Assembly: GCA_000827205.1 (NCBI GenBank)
Contig: KN832559.1
Span: 1,635,922 to 1,699,921, forward strand
Origin: Plicaturopsis crispa FD-325 SS-3
Taxonomy: Eukaryota > Basidiomycota > Agaricomycetes > Amylocorticiales > Amylocorticiaceae
DNA length: 64,000 nt
Reading direction: 5' to 3'
The notes under the pieces: generated by a model
Database searches by the model: none
Seen by the model: only the letters and a program-made list of their open reading frames with translations
Told to the model about the DNA's origin: nothing
Position numbers and translations under genes: made by a program
Shown here: in pieces, positions 10,680 through 24,197 of the stretch
How positions within the stretch are numbered: the first letter of the stretch is position 1
Layout of the letters: every line of letters starts with the position of its first letter

Positions 10680-13567
10680 ATGGAGGCCGTACCACACCTA
10701 CTCAGACACAACCAACAGCATGTGCCCCACTCAGCCCCCTCCTCCCCGCGCTTCTTCCCAAATCAGCTCGATCCCTGGTCAAATCTCCAGGTGACCACCT
10801 CGCACTCGACGCACGAAGCAGAGGAGCACACTGCACACCCATCGCATTACAACCAAGGGTTCGATATCGACAGGTATGAGCTGGAACAACGCATGCAGGC
10901 ATCCTCCTCCTCGTCCACACACTCGCGCTCCTCCTCTTCCTCCTCTCATCAGGTCGATCAGCCACAGCAGAACCAGCCGTCACAGCACCTGCAGACCCGC
11001 CTTTCTCGCCCCCTCAACGCATCGGAGACCACCCTGCTCGCCCATCTCGACAGGCTGAAATTCTTTCTCGCCACTGCTCCTTCGCGGTGGGATAATGCGT
11101 CCTTCGGCACTACTTCTTCCGCATCGGATGGCGAACACCCGCACCCGGCGCTCAACCGCTTTCTCTTACCGCCCCTCGCTTCTCCCCTGACGCCGTCTCC
11201 CGCTGGATCAAGCAGCAACGAGTACGTATCGTGCGTGCTCTGGAGCGGGCTGTATCACATCACCGGCACGGACATCGTCCGCGCGCTGGTCTTTCGATTC
11301 GCAGCCTTCGGACGGCCTGTCAGGAGCGGCAGTCCGCCATCACCGTACGGTTCTTATCCGGACCAACTCGGCTCCAACTCGGCGCACAGTGGTGGCTACA
11401 TGAAGAAATTCGAGGAGGGCGTGTTCAGCGATCTGCGGAATCTGAAGCCGGGCATCGATGCATGCCTCGAGGAGCCAAAAAGCCCTTTCCTGGACCTTCT
11501 GTTCAAGTATCAGTGCATCCGCACGCAGAAGAAGCAGAAAGTGTTTTACTGGTGAGTCGGTCCGTATCGAAATATCAGAGCCTGCGCTCACACACGGGCA
11601 GGTTCTCCGTCCCTCATGACCGTCTGTTCCTCGATGCACTGGAGCGCGATCTCAAGCGCGAGAAGATGGGCCTGGAGCCGTGTACCGCTGTTGTCGGCGA
11701 GCCAGCCGCGTCATTCACATACGACCCCAAGCGCAGCCTCTACGAGCAATTCAGTCAGGCCCAGGGTACCGATGGGCCCGGTGAGGGCGAGGGTGAGCTC
11801 GAGGCGGCTGTCAGGCGCGCGGAGGCTGCATCATCGAGTGCACCAGCGGACACGTGGGACGAATACCTGCAGATCCCCCCGGCCGACCTCCCCCCGAGTG
11901 CTGAAGTCGGCCCCTCGACATCCGCGCAGCCTTCCGCAGTCCCAGCACCGGCGCTCCAGACCCCGTTCTTCTCAATGATGTCGCTGTTCGAGGGCTCGCC
12001 CACGTACAAGCAGCGTCGGAAGAAGGTGCAGAAGGGCCGCCGCTCTGGGCTAAGACGCGAGTCGAGCACTTCGACGTCGCCGCCGCGCAATGTCAAGGAG
12101 GAGGAGCACGATGCTATGATCGAGCGGGAGGATGCGGGCGTGGGCTACGGGCCGCGGGACAGCAGACTGAGCGCCGCCGACATGTTTGCTCAGCAAGCAC
12201 GGGGCGAGCAAGGTCCAGCCAGCCGCGAGAAACGGGAGAAGGAGCGTATGCGGAAGCAGGCCAGGTTACGGAGCATGGCGCACGTCCGAGCTGGTAACCC
12301 TGCACTGGGCGAGCTCGTTGGAGAGCACCCGCTTTCCGGCGTCCAACCCGGTGTGGCCAGCAGAGGGTACGGCGCAAACGACTCCTCGGCGTTCGTTAGG
12401 CAGCCGCAGCACGCCGCAACATACCCTCCAATAGCGTCGTCTTCCACGCTCGATTACCAGCGCCAGGTGCCGAAGATGAAGGCTTTCGCATGTCCGCTAC
12501 TGACATGCGGCCGGCTGTTCAAGCGGAGTGAGCACCTCAAGCGGCACCTGCGTACGCATACGCTGGAGCGACCGTTCCCCTGTCCCCGCTGCGAGAAGCG
12601 CTTTTCCCGATCGGATAACCTCACGCAGCATCTTCGCACCCACTTCCAGCAAAACCAGCGTGCGGAAGAGGCGGATATCGAGGACGAGGGCGAGGAGGAG
12701 GAGGTGCGGCAGTACGAGGTCGAGGTGCCCGTTCAGGACTTCGACGAGTACGGTATGGGCGTCCAGCCGCAACAGCAGGATTATTTCACCGCATCCATGT
12801 CCGGTTTGCCATTCCCTCAATTCGCACCGTCTCCCGAACCGACTCCCGCCCATTGGGGCACCCCGCAACATCGTAGCCCCGCCTTCAGCACCGCCAGCGC
12901 TCCTTCGCCTCAGCCACAGCGCGCCGCCTCCGTTAAGCCAGCATCGTACCTGCGCAACAACCCGCTGTTTGATGGTGCGGATTACGGGACTTCTGTGTCG
13001 GCGCCGTCGCACAAGGAAGCCTTTGATCAGTCGTCACTTGCACCATATCCTTCGTCGCCCCCGTCAGCCGTGGGACCGATCAGGCGATATCGGAGTATGA
13101 CGCCGTCTTTGGGTGGTAGACGCCCGATGAGCGTCGGCGGCGGTATGGGCGCAGGGGATATCGGCGTGACACGCGCGTATCACCCTCATCCGTATGCGCT
13201 CAGCTACAACAGCTACGTTTCGCAGTCCAGCGGTTCCGCTCAGTCCAGTCCTGCAACATACCCGGTGCAATTGGACTACAACCCACAGCAGCAAGCTTCC
13301 GGCCTCGTCGACAACCCAATGGCCAGCCTCGACAACTCGCAAGTGCAAACTGATGCGGATGCGCTGTATGCGCAAGTTCAGCAGTTCACCGATGCGAACG
13401 GCGCCGCTAGCGGCTCGTATGGCGGTGGGTACGGCATGCCTATGGAGAAGAGTCCCGCCATGCATACGATGCCAGAGCAGGACATGTACCCGTCCGGCAT
13501 GGCTGGCACGTACGGCAACGACTCGGGCTACTTCTCGACCTTCCCCGGACAGGTGTCTTCCCTATAA
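10680..13567 (+). CDS. STE12: Ste12-type transcription factor (STE homeodomain plus two C2H2 zinc fingers)
   Basis: There are two exons, 10680-11551 and 11602-13567, joined by a 50-base intron splitting a Trp codon; 945 residues. The STE DNA-binding domain starts near residue 109 ([16 protein letters not shown]; then [59 protein letters not shown]). Two zinc fingers follow at about residues 588-640: C-x4-C-x12-H-x3-H and C-x2-C-x12-H-x3-H. This pairing marks the basidiomycete Ste12 form. In other fungi the protein is the nuclear end point of the pheromone/filamentation MAP-kinase pathway and drives mating and invasive-growth genes. Acidic and Gln/Ser-rich stretches after the fingers may be activation regions. 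An apparent intron at 10610-10675 lies in the 5' leader. The STE domain carries an insert of about 25 residues (see findings). Confidence 0.95.
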
Positions 13568-15762
13568 TCTGGACTCTGCCGCCGTTGACCCCCCAGGAGG
13601 ACTACATTATCGCGCGCAGTTAATCTACTATAATCGAAATCGAAACCCCTAATGGCACACAACGACTACTGGCCATTCGTTTCTCGCCCCGGGCATATAT
13701 CTGGGCGCCCCATTCACTGTATCACAAAATCCTCGGTCGTCTTTGCTGTGCTTTCCTCTCTCTGTCTCGCCGTATCCATATCGCAATCTGTCTGCTCCTG
13801 CTCATCTGTCAATTACATCCATCCCCCTTTCGCCTTCTTGTCCAATCTTTGGAGCACCGTTCTTTTGCGCGCGCCGCGCGAGTCCGCGACGTCGGGCCTC
13901 CCTATGTATTTCTTCCTCTATTTGCGCGAGCGCGTTTTTTCCGTGATTGTCCTGGAAACTTACCTACTTACACTGCCGCCTAGTACCGTTCTGCTGTCTC
14001 CGTTCCGTTGCATTCCATACAGTTATGTGTAACGTCCATCATAATATCCCCTCTCCACGTCCGCGTCCATGTATCCCTATATATTTTAACTTATCCGCGT
14101 CCTTTTTTTTCGTGGCTACTTCATTCAAAACCACCTATCCAGGTTTTTCTTCAGTGTGATGGAGCTGGCCGCCAGTTATTTTTCTCCTTCTACGCTTGCT
14201 TGCCTGCAGTCCCCTCGCAGATACTTACCTAGCTTACGATGCGTTTATTCAAAGGTTAATTTCATATGAGCGATACGCTCGTTTGCACATTTGACGCCGC
14301 ATGTCTCGAGCAAGATCATCTATGGTATTGTTGAAGAGATGACACAAGTAGACACCACTAGCAACGACTCGGAGTACTGAGTACCGCGGTCCAGCCTCAC
14401 TGCAGGCTGTCGATCCCTTGGCCGATCCGTTATGAAGCGGCGATGTCCGTCGTGAGGAGGGTAGCGAGGGGAGAGCCAGAGTAACACTGGTGCCATGCGG
14501 GTGCAGCTGCTCTCAGTCGTTCGTACGTAGCGACACACAACACCCAGAAATCAGGGGTTCAATCCTGCGCTGACGGCCGCGTTCAAAGTGTATCAGATAG
14601 CGATGCAACAACTCTCGTGGCGGCGTACCTGATTTTCCGTGACCGACGCCTTTTAATTATGAAGATTAATGAATGGTCTAATACGTGGACGGGCAGTATG
14701 CGTGCATCGGCCGCGATTTGATCGGGAGAGCAAGGGAACATCCCGTACTCCTTGCGTAGTGCTGCATCCTGACATGGTGATATGAGCGCGTCGCTACACG
14801 TCCGTCAAGGATCTTGCCGTCGAATTCCAAATGACTGGGCAGTAATTACTGCTGCACGTATGGCATTTGGAGTGAGAAAAGGATGCCTCTCAGACGGGTT
14901 CAGTCTGCGGGTGACCGCACATTGATCGGTCGAGTTTGAATCAGCGCTCTTGGGGCTGAACAGGTGGTAGAGCTTGAGAAAACTAGCAGGTCAGCTGGTA
15001 TGAGGGAAGGGGGACGAAGCTCACAAGCATTGAGCATCGGGCATGGAGTGGGGTCCAGAGAATATGTCTGCCCGTCAACGCCTGAGAACTGAGTGACATC
15101 GTTCTTTCAGGTTCTTCCAACTGGAGGAACATGCCGTGCCGCTGAACACTGGTTCGACTCTCCCGGACCAGTCGTGCATCCATTCTACGACTAGGACGTT
15201 CGCGATTTGTCGCGACGTTGCGGATTTGACCCTGGCAAGCGCAGTAGCGGAGTCGTCTTCTCGAGGTTGAGCGTTGATAGGCCGTTTATAATTTGTCCAG
15301 GCTCGTTACTTGAGTGCATCGTAGCAATATCGTAGGATAAGATGTCGACAACGCTTGATCGCGAGTTATCATTGGCGGAGATGGAGAAGAGGATGCGATT
15401 GGTTTATCGGACGAGACGGTCTTGACCAAGATTCGCTGAGTCTGCGCCGACAGCGGGCCCGGCTCTCGACGTGCTCTCGAACGTTTACACACATGCGTCG
15501 TCTCCAAAGCTGTTCGTTCAGTTCCTCCACAAATCACTGCAGTTCGTACGATTGTAAAGCCTAGAGATCAAGGACATGCCTAGAGCCGCTTTTGATAGGC
15601 TGATGCGATCTATTACAGTCTGTTCAGTTCATGACACCAGAATCGCAAGGCACCCGCTGGGTGTAAACCGGTTTCCCGAGTGGGTGCTTGCGGAAGCCGC
15701 CCAAGCCCGTTTCTATAAGTATTTCGACATTGTGGAGCACAGAACTCATTATCTGCCTCCCA
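13568..15762. other. intergenic: STE12 3' region and glycogen phosphorylase upstream region
   Basis: The first 650 bases are T- and C-rich and read as the 3' untranslated part of STE12. The rest has no protein-like frame. A T-arm-like GGGGTTCAATCC at about 14556 has no tRNA around it. Confidence 0.6.
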
Positions 15763-18700
15763 ATGACCTCCACTATCGACCCTGCGACCATTGGGAAGCC
15801 CAGCAAGCACCCGCGCAGACATGTCCGGACACTAACAGGTATGCTAGCCTTGACCCCTATTGCATTTCACAGTGCTGATCATGATACAGGATATATTCCC
15901 GAGAAAGATGAGACTGGGAAGGAAAAATGGCCCAGAGGCGATGAAGCCGTGTGGAAGAGGGGCACGAGAGGCATAACTACTGGTACGCGCACTGATCAAC
16001 ATACCCGTTTAACGCGAAATTTGAACGTATGCGCCATAGATGTCCCCGCTGTTACAGATTCTATCGTGAATCATGTACAGACCACTCTGGCGCGACAGGC
16101 GTACAACCTCGATAATCTTGGGGCCTACCAGGCTGCTGCACTCTCCACCCGCGATAACCTCATCGTAAGTTGTATCTCGATTCTATTTTGACCGTCTATT
16201 CACCACCGATGGACGCAGGTGAACTGGAACCAAACCCAAGTCCAGCACACTCTCAAGCAGCCCAAACGCGCGTATTATCTCTCCCTTGAGTTCCTGATGG
16301 GCCGTGCGCTCGACAACGCGCTGCTCAACCTGGGGCTCAAGGATCAGTATGCGGAAGGTGTACAACAGCTCGGATTTTCTCTCGAGGATCTCCTTGCAGA
16401 GGAACGCGATGCTGCACTGGGAAATGGTGGTCTCGGCCGTCTCGCGGCCTGCTACCTGGATTCATCGGCCTCTCAGGAATTGCCCTTGTGGGGTGAGTGA
16501 CACTAACTATTATGCATAACCTTCTTTATTCACCGTCATCTGACTCTAGGTTATGGGCTTCGCTACAAGTACGGTATCTTCCAGCAGCTCATCAGCCCTG
16601 AAGGACAACAACTCGAAGCACCCGACCCATGGTTGGACCACCAGAACGCGTGGGAGGTCCCTCGCCTGGACGTAACATACGAAGTACGGTTCTACGGGAA
16701 CTCTCAACGCACTGACAACAGGAAAGCACTCTGGTCAGGCGGACAGGAAGTCCTTGGTAAGTGATCGGGTACCTCCTCGCCAAGCTAAATGATCTAACTT
16801 CTGGTTTTCCAGCTGTCGCGTATGACTGCCCGATTCCTGGGTATAACACCAAGAACACGAACAACCTACGCCTATGGGAAAGCAAGCCCAAGCGCGGGTT
16901 CGATCTCAACTCCTTCAACGGTATGTCTTCCGTTCCTTGCGCTTTCAATCTATGTTCATAAGATGAGCAGCCGGAGATTACGGGGCTGCCGTAGAATCCT
17001 CCAACTCGGCCTCGGCTATAACCTCGGTGTTATATCCGAACGACCACACAACCTGTACGTCCATGCTTCTCGTATACCCTGAGATCTTGGTCCTTACGTT
17101 CATTCCTCAGTCGGAAAGGAATTGCGCCTCAAGCAGCAATACTTCTGGACCGCAGCGAGTTTGGCAGACATCATTCGCCGGTACAAGAACATTGGGAAGC
17201 CTCTGTCTGAGTTCCCCGACTGTAGGTTCTTCATGATTTTCACCTGCCTAAATGACGCTAATCAAATTGTCGTGTAGATGTGGCAATTCAGCTCAACGAT
17301 GTATGCGCTCAACCTTTGACGGCTTGTCTTCTTAACACTGACCATTATTAGACTCACCCCACGCTCGCCATTCCCGAGCTCATGCGTATCTTCGTAGATG
17401 AGGAGGATCTTTCTTGGGACCAGGCATGGTCCATCGTCACAGCGACGTTCAACTTCACGAACCACACCGTATGTTCCACACCTCGGAATTTAATTTTTGT
17501 GTGTAAATGCTGATATGGTTTTATCATAGGTTCTTCCTGAGGCGCTCGAAAAATGGCCTGTTCCTTTGATGGAGCACCTGTACGTTTCTAGCTCATGCGG
17601 GACCTGGCCACTTATTTACATCGATTTTCTCTGTCAGACTCCCGAGGCACTTGCAGATTATCTACGACATCGTAAGCAAATATATCTGCACTCCATGACC
17701 TCATCTAGCTGACTCTCTACGTCGCAGAACTTGGACTTCCTGAAATGTAAGTATTGCATGTGAGTAGGGCTACACGGTCGTCGCTGACGGGTCATTGTCA
17801 TCAGCTGTCGAGAAGAAATTCCCCGGAGACCGGGACCGACTTGCACGCATGTCCTTGATTGAAGGTGGGTTCTTTACGCTACTGCGACTGGCGTTTTCGT
17901 CTCACATCAATTTTAGAGGGAGTCCCGAAGCAAGTGCGGATGGCGTATCTTGCATGCATCGGCAGCAGGAGAGTCAACGGTGTTGCTGAGCTCCACAGCG
18001 AGCTTGTGCGGACTACGATCTTCAAGGATTTCGTCGATTACGAGGGCATCAGCAAGTGCGTAGGTCTAATGGCTTTTGAAAACTATTTTCTGACTGTATT
18101 TTGGCTCGATAGATTCGGAAACGTGACGAACGGTGGTACGTAGCATCGATACGCGTTGAAATCATTGCCTGACGTTTTGTTACTCTAGTCACTCCCCGTC
18201 GCTGGCTCGACCAAGCGAACCCTCAGCTCAGCGCGTTGATCACAAAGACTCTCAACATCCCGAAGTCGGTGTGGTTGAAAGATCTAACAAAGCTCGAGGG
18301 CCTTCTTGCACACACCGAGGACGCGAAATTCCGCGATGCCTGGGCTGCGGTCAAGCAAGGAAACAAAGAGCGACTCGCGCATTACGTTGAGACTACCCTT
18401 GGGCTTACGATCAACACGAGTGCGTTGTTCGACGTCCAGATCAAGCGTCTCCATGAGTACAAGGTGTGCCCTGATCTTGTCCCATGGCCCATGCGTCTTG
18501 CTCACTGCGTCTGCCTGGGTTGTAGCGTCAAACTCTCAATATTCTTGGCGTCATTCACGTAAGTATCTACACTTCCTTATATATTCGGAACAGCTACTCA
18601 TAAACAATCTCTAGCGCTACTTCGTGCTCAAATCCCTGAGTCCCGAAGAGAGGAAAAAGGTCCAGCCGAAAGTTGTCTTCTTTGCTGGAAAAGCTGCTCC

Positions 18701-19828
18701 AGGATGTACGTCTTTCCTCTGTGTCGCCCAGAAACCCATTGGCTGACGATAACCTGACAGATTACATCGCGAAATTAGTCCGTTTCCTGCACCTTGAGAC
18801 CATTTAGTTGACCTGACATTGCATTTCGCTACAGACAATTCGCCTCATCGTGAACGCCGCTCGCGTTCTCAACGCTGACCCTGAGGTATGATTCAGCAGC
18901 GTCTGAGAATACGCGATTTCCATCTGACTTTATGGTGCTTAGACGAAAGACTACCTCAGCCTCTACTTCTTGCCAGACTACTCTGTTTCTCTCGCCGAAG
19001 TCCTCGTCCCAGCGTCGGACATCAGTCAACATATTTCGACGGCTGGTACCGAGGGTAGCGGAACTTCAAACATGAAGTTCTGTCTCAACGGAGGCTTGCT
19101 GCTGGGCACAGTGGACGGTGCCAACATCGAGATTGCGGAGGAGGTTGGGGAGAACAATGTCTGTGAGTAAAGTCATGTCAAAGAATGTCTCTCCGCAATC
19201 GAAGCTGACTAACTCTCCCGACCAGTCTTCTTCGGAAATTTGACGCCTGCGGTGGAAGATCTGCGTTACGAGCACGTATATCACCCCGTCCCCGTCGAGG
19301 AGAAATGCCCTGGTAAGTCATCGCATGCGATTTGTTGACTACTTTACACCTACTTATACACGTGCACAGCTCTCGCTGCTGTACTCAACCAGATCTCGAG
19401 CGGCTTCTTCGGCGACGGGAGCGCGTATGAGCCGTAAGTCGGTTCAACCATGCTGCAGCTCGCACAGTGCTGATTCTATTTCTTCCAGTCTTTTGAACAC
19501 CATTCGCCAAGGAGATTACTACCTCCTCACAGATGATTTCGATTCTTGTGAGTACCACTTTCTTCAACAGTCGAAGCAGTCTCTTATTTCTATCATGACT
19601 AGATATCGAAGCGTTGCGTTTGGTCGACGAGGCGTATGCTGACCGCGAGGAGTGGATCAAGAAGTCCATTCGCACAACCGCCAAAAGTGAGGCAGTCATC
19701 ACATTCTGTGCAGTGACACTACTAACGTACTTTTTTTCCATCCTCAAGTGGGCAAGTTTAGCTCGGACCGTTGTATCCAAGACTATGCCCAAGAGTTCTG
19801 GAACATTGAGAGCCTCCCAGTCGTATAG
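15763..19828 (+). CDS. GPH1: glycogen phosphorylase
   Basis: Twenty-seven exons close in frame to 867 residues: 15763-15838, 15890-15982, 16040-16164, 16219-16492, 16550-16756, 16813-16920, 16971-17054, 17111-17221, 17278-17300, 17352-17468, 17530-17579, 17638-17671, 17728-17746, 17805-17864, 17917-18055, 18113-18135, 18189-18463, 18526-18558, 18615-18705, 18761-18777, 18835-18885, 18943-19162, 19226-19312, 19370-19433, 19489-19547, 19603-19686, 19749-19828. The enzyme splits glycogen with phosphate, releasing glucose-1-phosphate in the cytosol. Family blocks are all present: [73 protein letters not shown] and [10 protein letters not shown], whose Lys (about residue 715) binds pyridoxal phosphate. 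Length matches the yeast enzyme (about 900). Four exons are only 17-23 bases. Confidence 0.97.
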
Positions 19829-20225
19829 ATGCGCGAAATGTAACACTGTATATTATTCCGATACTGCGAAATGCGAAGTGTGTAAGAGTAGTAAATGTGG
19901 TTGTAAGTATCGGAGGCAAGAATGAGTGACTAACGAAGGGCATACTCAGGCGAGTCAAGGGAGGCAGGCATAAAGAATCGATAGAAAGGTGTGTGGTATT
20001 ATGACTAGGGACAAGCCAACGCGTAAGTGATCAAGGCAGAACCAGGGAAAACATGTAAAGAAGATGAGAGAACAGATAAAAGCAAAACACCAACCCGGGG
20101 TATACTTATGATACAGACTGAAAAAAGGAGTCCATCATTTTATGAGTCCGATTCTGCAACATCGCCCTCAGCGGGTTTTGTTGTCGTCTCGGCCAAAGGG
20201 CTCGAGTCTTGATCAAGAACGAAGG
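19829..20225. other. convergent intergenic gap
   Basis: This is the 3' region between glycogen phosphorylase (+) and the Msb1-type gene (-). Nothing else is seen. Confidence 0.6.
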
Positions 20226-23200
20226 TCAGTAGGAGCTAGACATCGAGGGAGGATGATTGTGCGCACCATCCGTCGTATCTTCTTTACCCTCAGACGCCAC
20301 CTCTGCGGGAGCTGCGGGCTCGGTCGATACGTTCTGGTCGTCAATCTCGTCGTGCACGATTTCCGGAGAGATCGTGGCTGATGGTTCGGGCTTCTCCTCG
20401 CTGGTCGTTTCGGCGTGGCCGTTAGACGCACTCGGAACTTCAGCCTCGGGAGGAGCAGGGGCGTCTTCCTCGGGGGCTTCTACTTGGGAGGGTTCGACCA
20501 CTGGTGCAGCCTCTTCAACAACAGGTGCCTGGGCGGTAGGCTCCTCTACTCCTGCTACCTCGGGCTCAGCATCGGTTGGCGCGCTGCTAGCATTTGGGTG
20601 CTCGGCTTCATCCACTACGTCAGGATGCGCCTCAGTCGGGACCTCGCTGGATTGGACTGCCGGCTCGGAGGGTTCCTCCGTATTAGCCGCTGCAGAGACC
20701 TCCGGTGCATCCGACAGAGTCGCGTGTGCGTCTGCAGGCTCAGGAACAGTCTCTACAATGGGAACGGGCTCCAATTCTCGGACCGCGGAATCGTCTACAA
20801 CATGTTCTGGGTGCTCGTTAGCTGGGCTGACTTCAGCCTCAGCCTCCGCATCAGCCTCGACCTCAGCATTCGCCTCAGCGACAGCCACAGGTTCACTGGT
20901 TTCAAGGGCAATCTGCGGGCCGGGTGTTTCTCCAGACAGTACGACGCTTTCAGGGGCCGCAGGTAGTGCTTCGCTCTCATCTTCCGGGGCGACGACGCCA
21001 GGCGTTGAAGGCTCGACTTCCAAGGGCTGTTCTTCGGAAGTTTCTGAGGAGTCGGGTTCCACGACAATCTGAATGGGCTCTGAGCCGGGTGGAGACGGTG
21101 GCGACTCTTCGACTACCTCAGGTGCCGGCGACTCCTCGACTACCTCAGGTGCTGGTGACTCTTCAACTACCTCGGGTACCGGCGACTCCTCGACTACCTC
21201 AGATGCTGGCGACTCCTCGACTACCTCAGGTGCCGGCGTTTCTTCAAGGACAACAGGTGAAGGGGTGCTATCTGACGCTGGTTCATCTTGAGGGGCGGGG
21301 GATTCCTCGGCAGGCAGAGCGGCATCAACGTCTGTAGGGGCCTTTACAAGGAGCTCGGGCTCCGCAGGCTCTTGAACCTGAAGCTCGGGCGAGGGTGGCT
21401 GTTCAGGCGCTGATTCCTCTGGCTCGGATACTTCGACGGCAGGTGCAGGTGCGGTCGGTACTGCCAGAGGCACAGCTTCTGTATCTTGCTTTTCATCTGG
21501 GACAGCAGTGTGATCCGAGGCCACTGGTGACGAGGGGGCCTCAAGCTCCGGCTGAGCCGCAGGAACGACGACCGGTTCAGGCGCTGCGGAATCAGGTGTT
21601 GCTACATCTGCAGCGGGAGTAGGATCTACGGTCGGGCTGTCACTAGGAGCGGCCTCTTCAGGAATTGGGACTTGTGTTGGGTCCACGGCCGCAGGTGCAG
21701 CAGCCGCAACGATGCCGAGGCCATTCGTCTGTTTGGGCACCGGTTTGCTCTCCGCCTTCTGTTTGCCCTCATCTTCATCTAAGATCTCTCCCATTTCGCC
21801 TACAGCAGGAGGCGCCTTCCTGCGGCCTTTAGTAGTCTCTTTCTCAACACCGTTAGACGAGGGGCCTTTGCTTCCGGAGAAGAAGCTGAACCTCTTCCTG
21901 GCGGACGAGAACGTGGAGCTGATGCGCTCAGATCGGAGTGAAGGCCGAGGGGACGTAGGCCTGCCCTTGCTTGACTCGACAGGGGAGTGTAGAGCAGACG
22001 AAGGCGTCGGTGGCGGACGTACGAATTTCTCTTCGATGATAAGCCAAGAGACATGCGCGTCTGGCTGATCGGTGCCTGGCGATGCAGGAGACGACGTAGG
22101 CGACTGCGATTTCAGCTTGCATATGACGAAGGCGGGGAACGTCGCGGAGATGGGGTCGAGCAACGCGTCGCTCCAGAAGTCGATGAACGCCTCATCCAGC
22201 TCTACGAGGGAGACCTGCGTGGTCTTCGGGACCGGCTTCGCAGTGTCCACCACATCCGTAGAGGGCGAGACTGGTGACGTCGGGTTGTCCACCGAGGACC
22301 GACGCGAGGTCGGCTTGCGCTTTCGCGACGATTTACGTGAGGGCTGGGGCTGCGTAACTTCGACGTCCTGATCCAACAGAGTAGCGGCCAGGGGCTGAGG
22401 ACTATCTTCGCCAAATCCGGTCGTAGAGAACTGCGCCCAATCAGTCGCGTAAAACGCGCTCGGCGGTGGTGAAGTAGTCGTTGAATGCGTCTTAACATGA
22501 GACGCCCCGTTCCCATTGGTCGTCGGGGAAGGCGCCACAGGTGACAAGCGCGGGGTTGCATCGCTGAACGAGAACGAACGGCGGCGAGAAGCGCGCGGAA
22601 TGGTGGGAGTGAAGAGAGTAATGATCGGGCTGTTCTCTGTGCTGGTCGAGCTTTCCGCGGGAATGAGAGACAGCAGCCGGATCGTCTCGTCAGCAAAGAC
22701 GCGGCTTAGAACCGGCGAGCTATCCTCGCCGTCAGCGCCTTCACCAGCGGACGCAGATTTTACTTTGTCCCATGTCGCGACGTGTTCCCCTTCGGCAGTG
22801 ATCTGGGCCTTAAACGCCGCTGCAATGAGACGCAGAGGGTGGCGGCGTTTATTCTCGGAGGATTCACTGGGGAGTTCGGTCTCGACGTGCACGAATAGAG
22901 CTGGGTAGCGCCGGGTGGAAAATCTGGGACGCGCAAGAAGACCGTCTTCGGGTTCCTTTGCGTACGGGTAGCGCTTGACGAGCTCGAGCAGGCGCGTAGG
23001 CAGCCTATGGTCGGCGGTTTCATCTCTGCTTCGCGTTAGTATCCGCCCAAAACCGTCACACGCGAAGTGCACGCACCTGATTCGCGCCAAAAACAAGTGC
23101 TCCAAGATTCTACCAGCGCGCTCCCACCGGGCATAAAACGATTTCCAGTCGTCGCTAGTTTCCGATCGGTCGATCGTGAGCAGCCAAAGACCAAGAACCT

Positions 23201-24197
23201 TGGTCAATTTGCTGCCAGATATACCGTTGTGCTCAGCGTGTGCTGCGAGGGAGGAGACGGTCTCAAGGGTGGTCTTGAGAAGTTCGACGTGAACGGGCGG
23301 GAGCAGAGGCACCAGCGAATCCGAAAAGGCGCTTAGCGGGTATGCTGCTTTTCGTTCGGCTTCAGCAAAAGCTTCATACCATCCGTCGTGGGAGCCGAGG
23401 CCAGTGCCGTCGAGCTTAAGGTGCCGAAGACCCCAGCGGAGGACCGCGGCGACGTCTTGTGGCGAGCGCGTGAAGTTTATTTCGGATTCGAAGGCTGAGG
23501 CAGGCGAAGAGGGAGTTGGAGAGAGCGTGGTTATACGGCTGTTGGGAGCCAAGGATTGGATGAAGAGCGAGATCAACTTGCGCTGTATGTCGGGAGACGC
23601 GGAGTACCAGTGTGGATGCATGATCCCCAGGGTCTCCAGGCCTTTTACACAGAATAGGTCTCAATCAATTAGACGCGACAAAGGAGCTAGTGGGCACGTA
23701 CCTCGGCTCACAATGGCTTGCGAGCATGCTCGAACAAGAACCAGGGTCTCCAGCGGGTTCAGTCTACGCGCGCCAATGACGGAATCATCCAGAATGATAC
23801 GGCTGTCGGGATCCGCCTCAAAAACGGCGCCTAGTGCGCGCGAATTATCGTCTGAGCCCTTTGGACCAGGCAGGTTCAAAGACAAGTGGGGCAGCTCTTC
23901 TGTCGACTTGGGCGAAAGCGGAATCGGGGACTTGGAGCGCGATACAGACCTGAGGAGTGAGAGTGTGGGGAACGGGGACCCGCCATCAGTTGGCCGGTGC
24001 TCCTTCGAGCCTCTGACCTGGGCCGCTGCGTCGACAAATTGGGTTGCAGATGGCGAGACACTGGGGGAGATGCGCTCGAACTTCCCCTCCAGCAAAGAAG
24101 GGTCTGACGCGCGTTTCCTGGGGGGTGTTGTGGGTTCGTCCGAGTCCTTGTCGTCCTGTTTCTTACGTCCAAAAACCTTGGACAGGAAGGAAGGCAT
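20226..24197 (-). CDS. Msb1/Mug8-domain morphogenesis protein with long acidic repeat tail
   Basis: There are two exons, 24197-23702 and 23641-20226, with a 60-base intron; 1303 residues. The start at 24197 (MPSFLSKVFGRKKQDDKD) has the short basic leader usual for this family in basidiomycetes. The Msb1/Mug8 domain spans roughly residues 110-330 (SRIILDDSVIGARRLNPLET; SGSKLTKVLGLWLLTIDRSE; WKSFYARWERAGRILEHLFL). Msb1 in yeast works with Cdc42/Rho1 and Pkc1 signalling in bud growth; Mug8 is its fission-yeast relative. After about residue 640 the protein becomes a low-complexity Pro/Glu/Ala/Val tail of more than 600 residues, including five copies of a ten-residue unit E-E-S-P-x-P-E-V-V (genomic 21085-21240). 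A long plus-strand frame over this tail is only its shadow. The domain call is firm; the exact role here is inferred. Confidence 0.85.

Noticed and set aside
14545-14575. T-arm-like GGGGTTCAATCC
   Set aside because: No matching D-arm, anticodon stem or acceptor stem lies upstream at tRNA spacing.
20257-21072. 271-codon plus-strand frame
   Set aside because: It is the shadow of the Glu/Pro/Ala-rich tail of the Msb1-type gene and has only low-complexity content.
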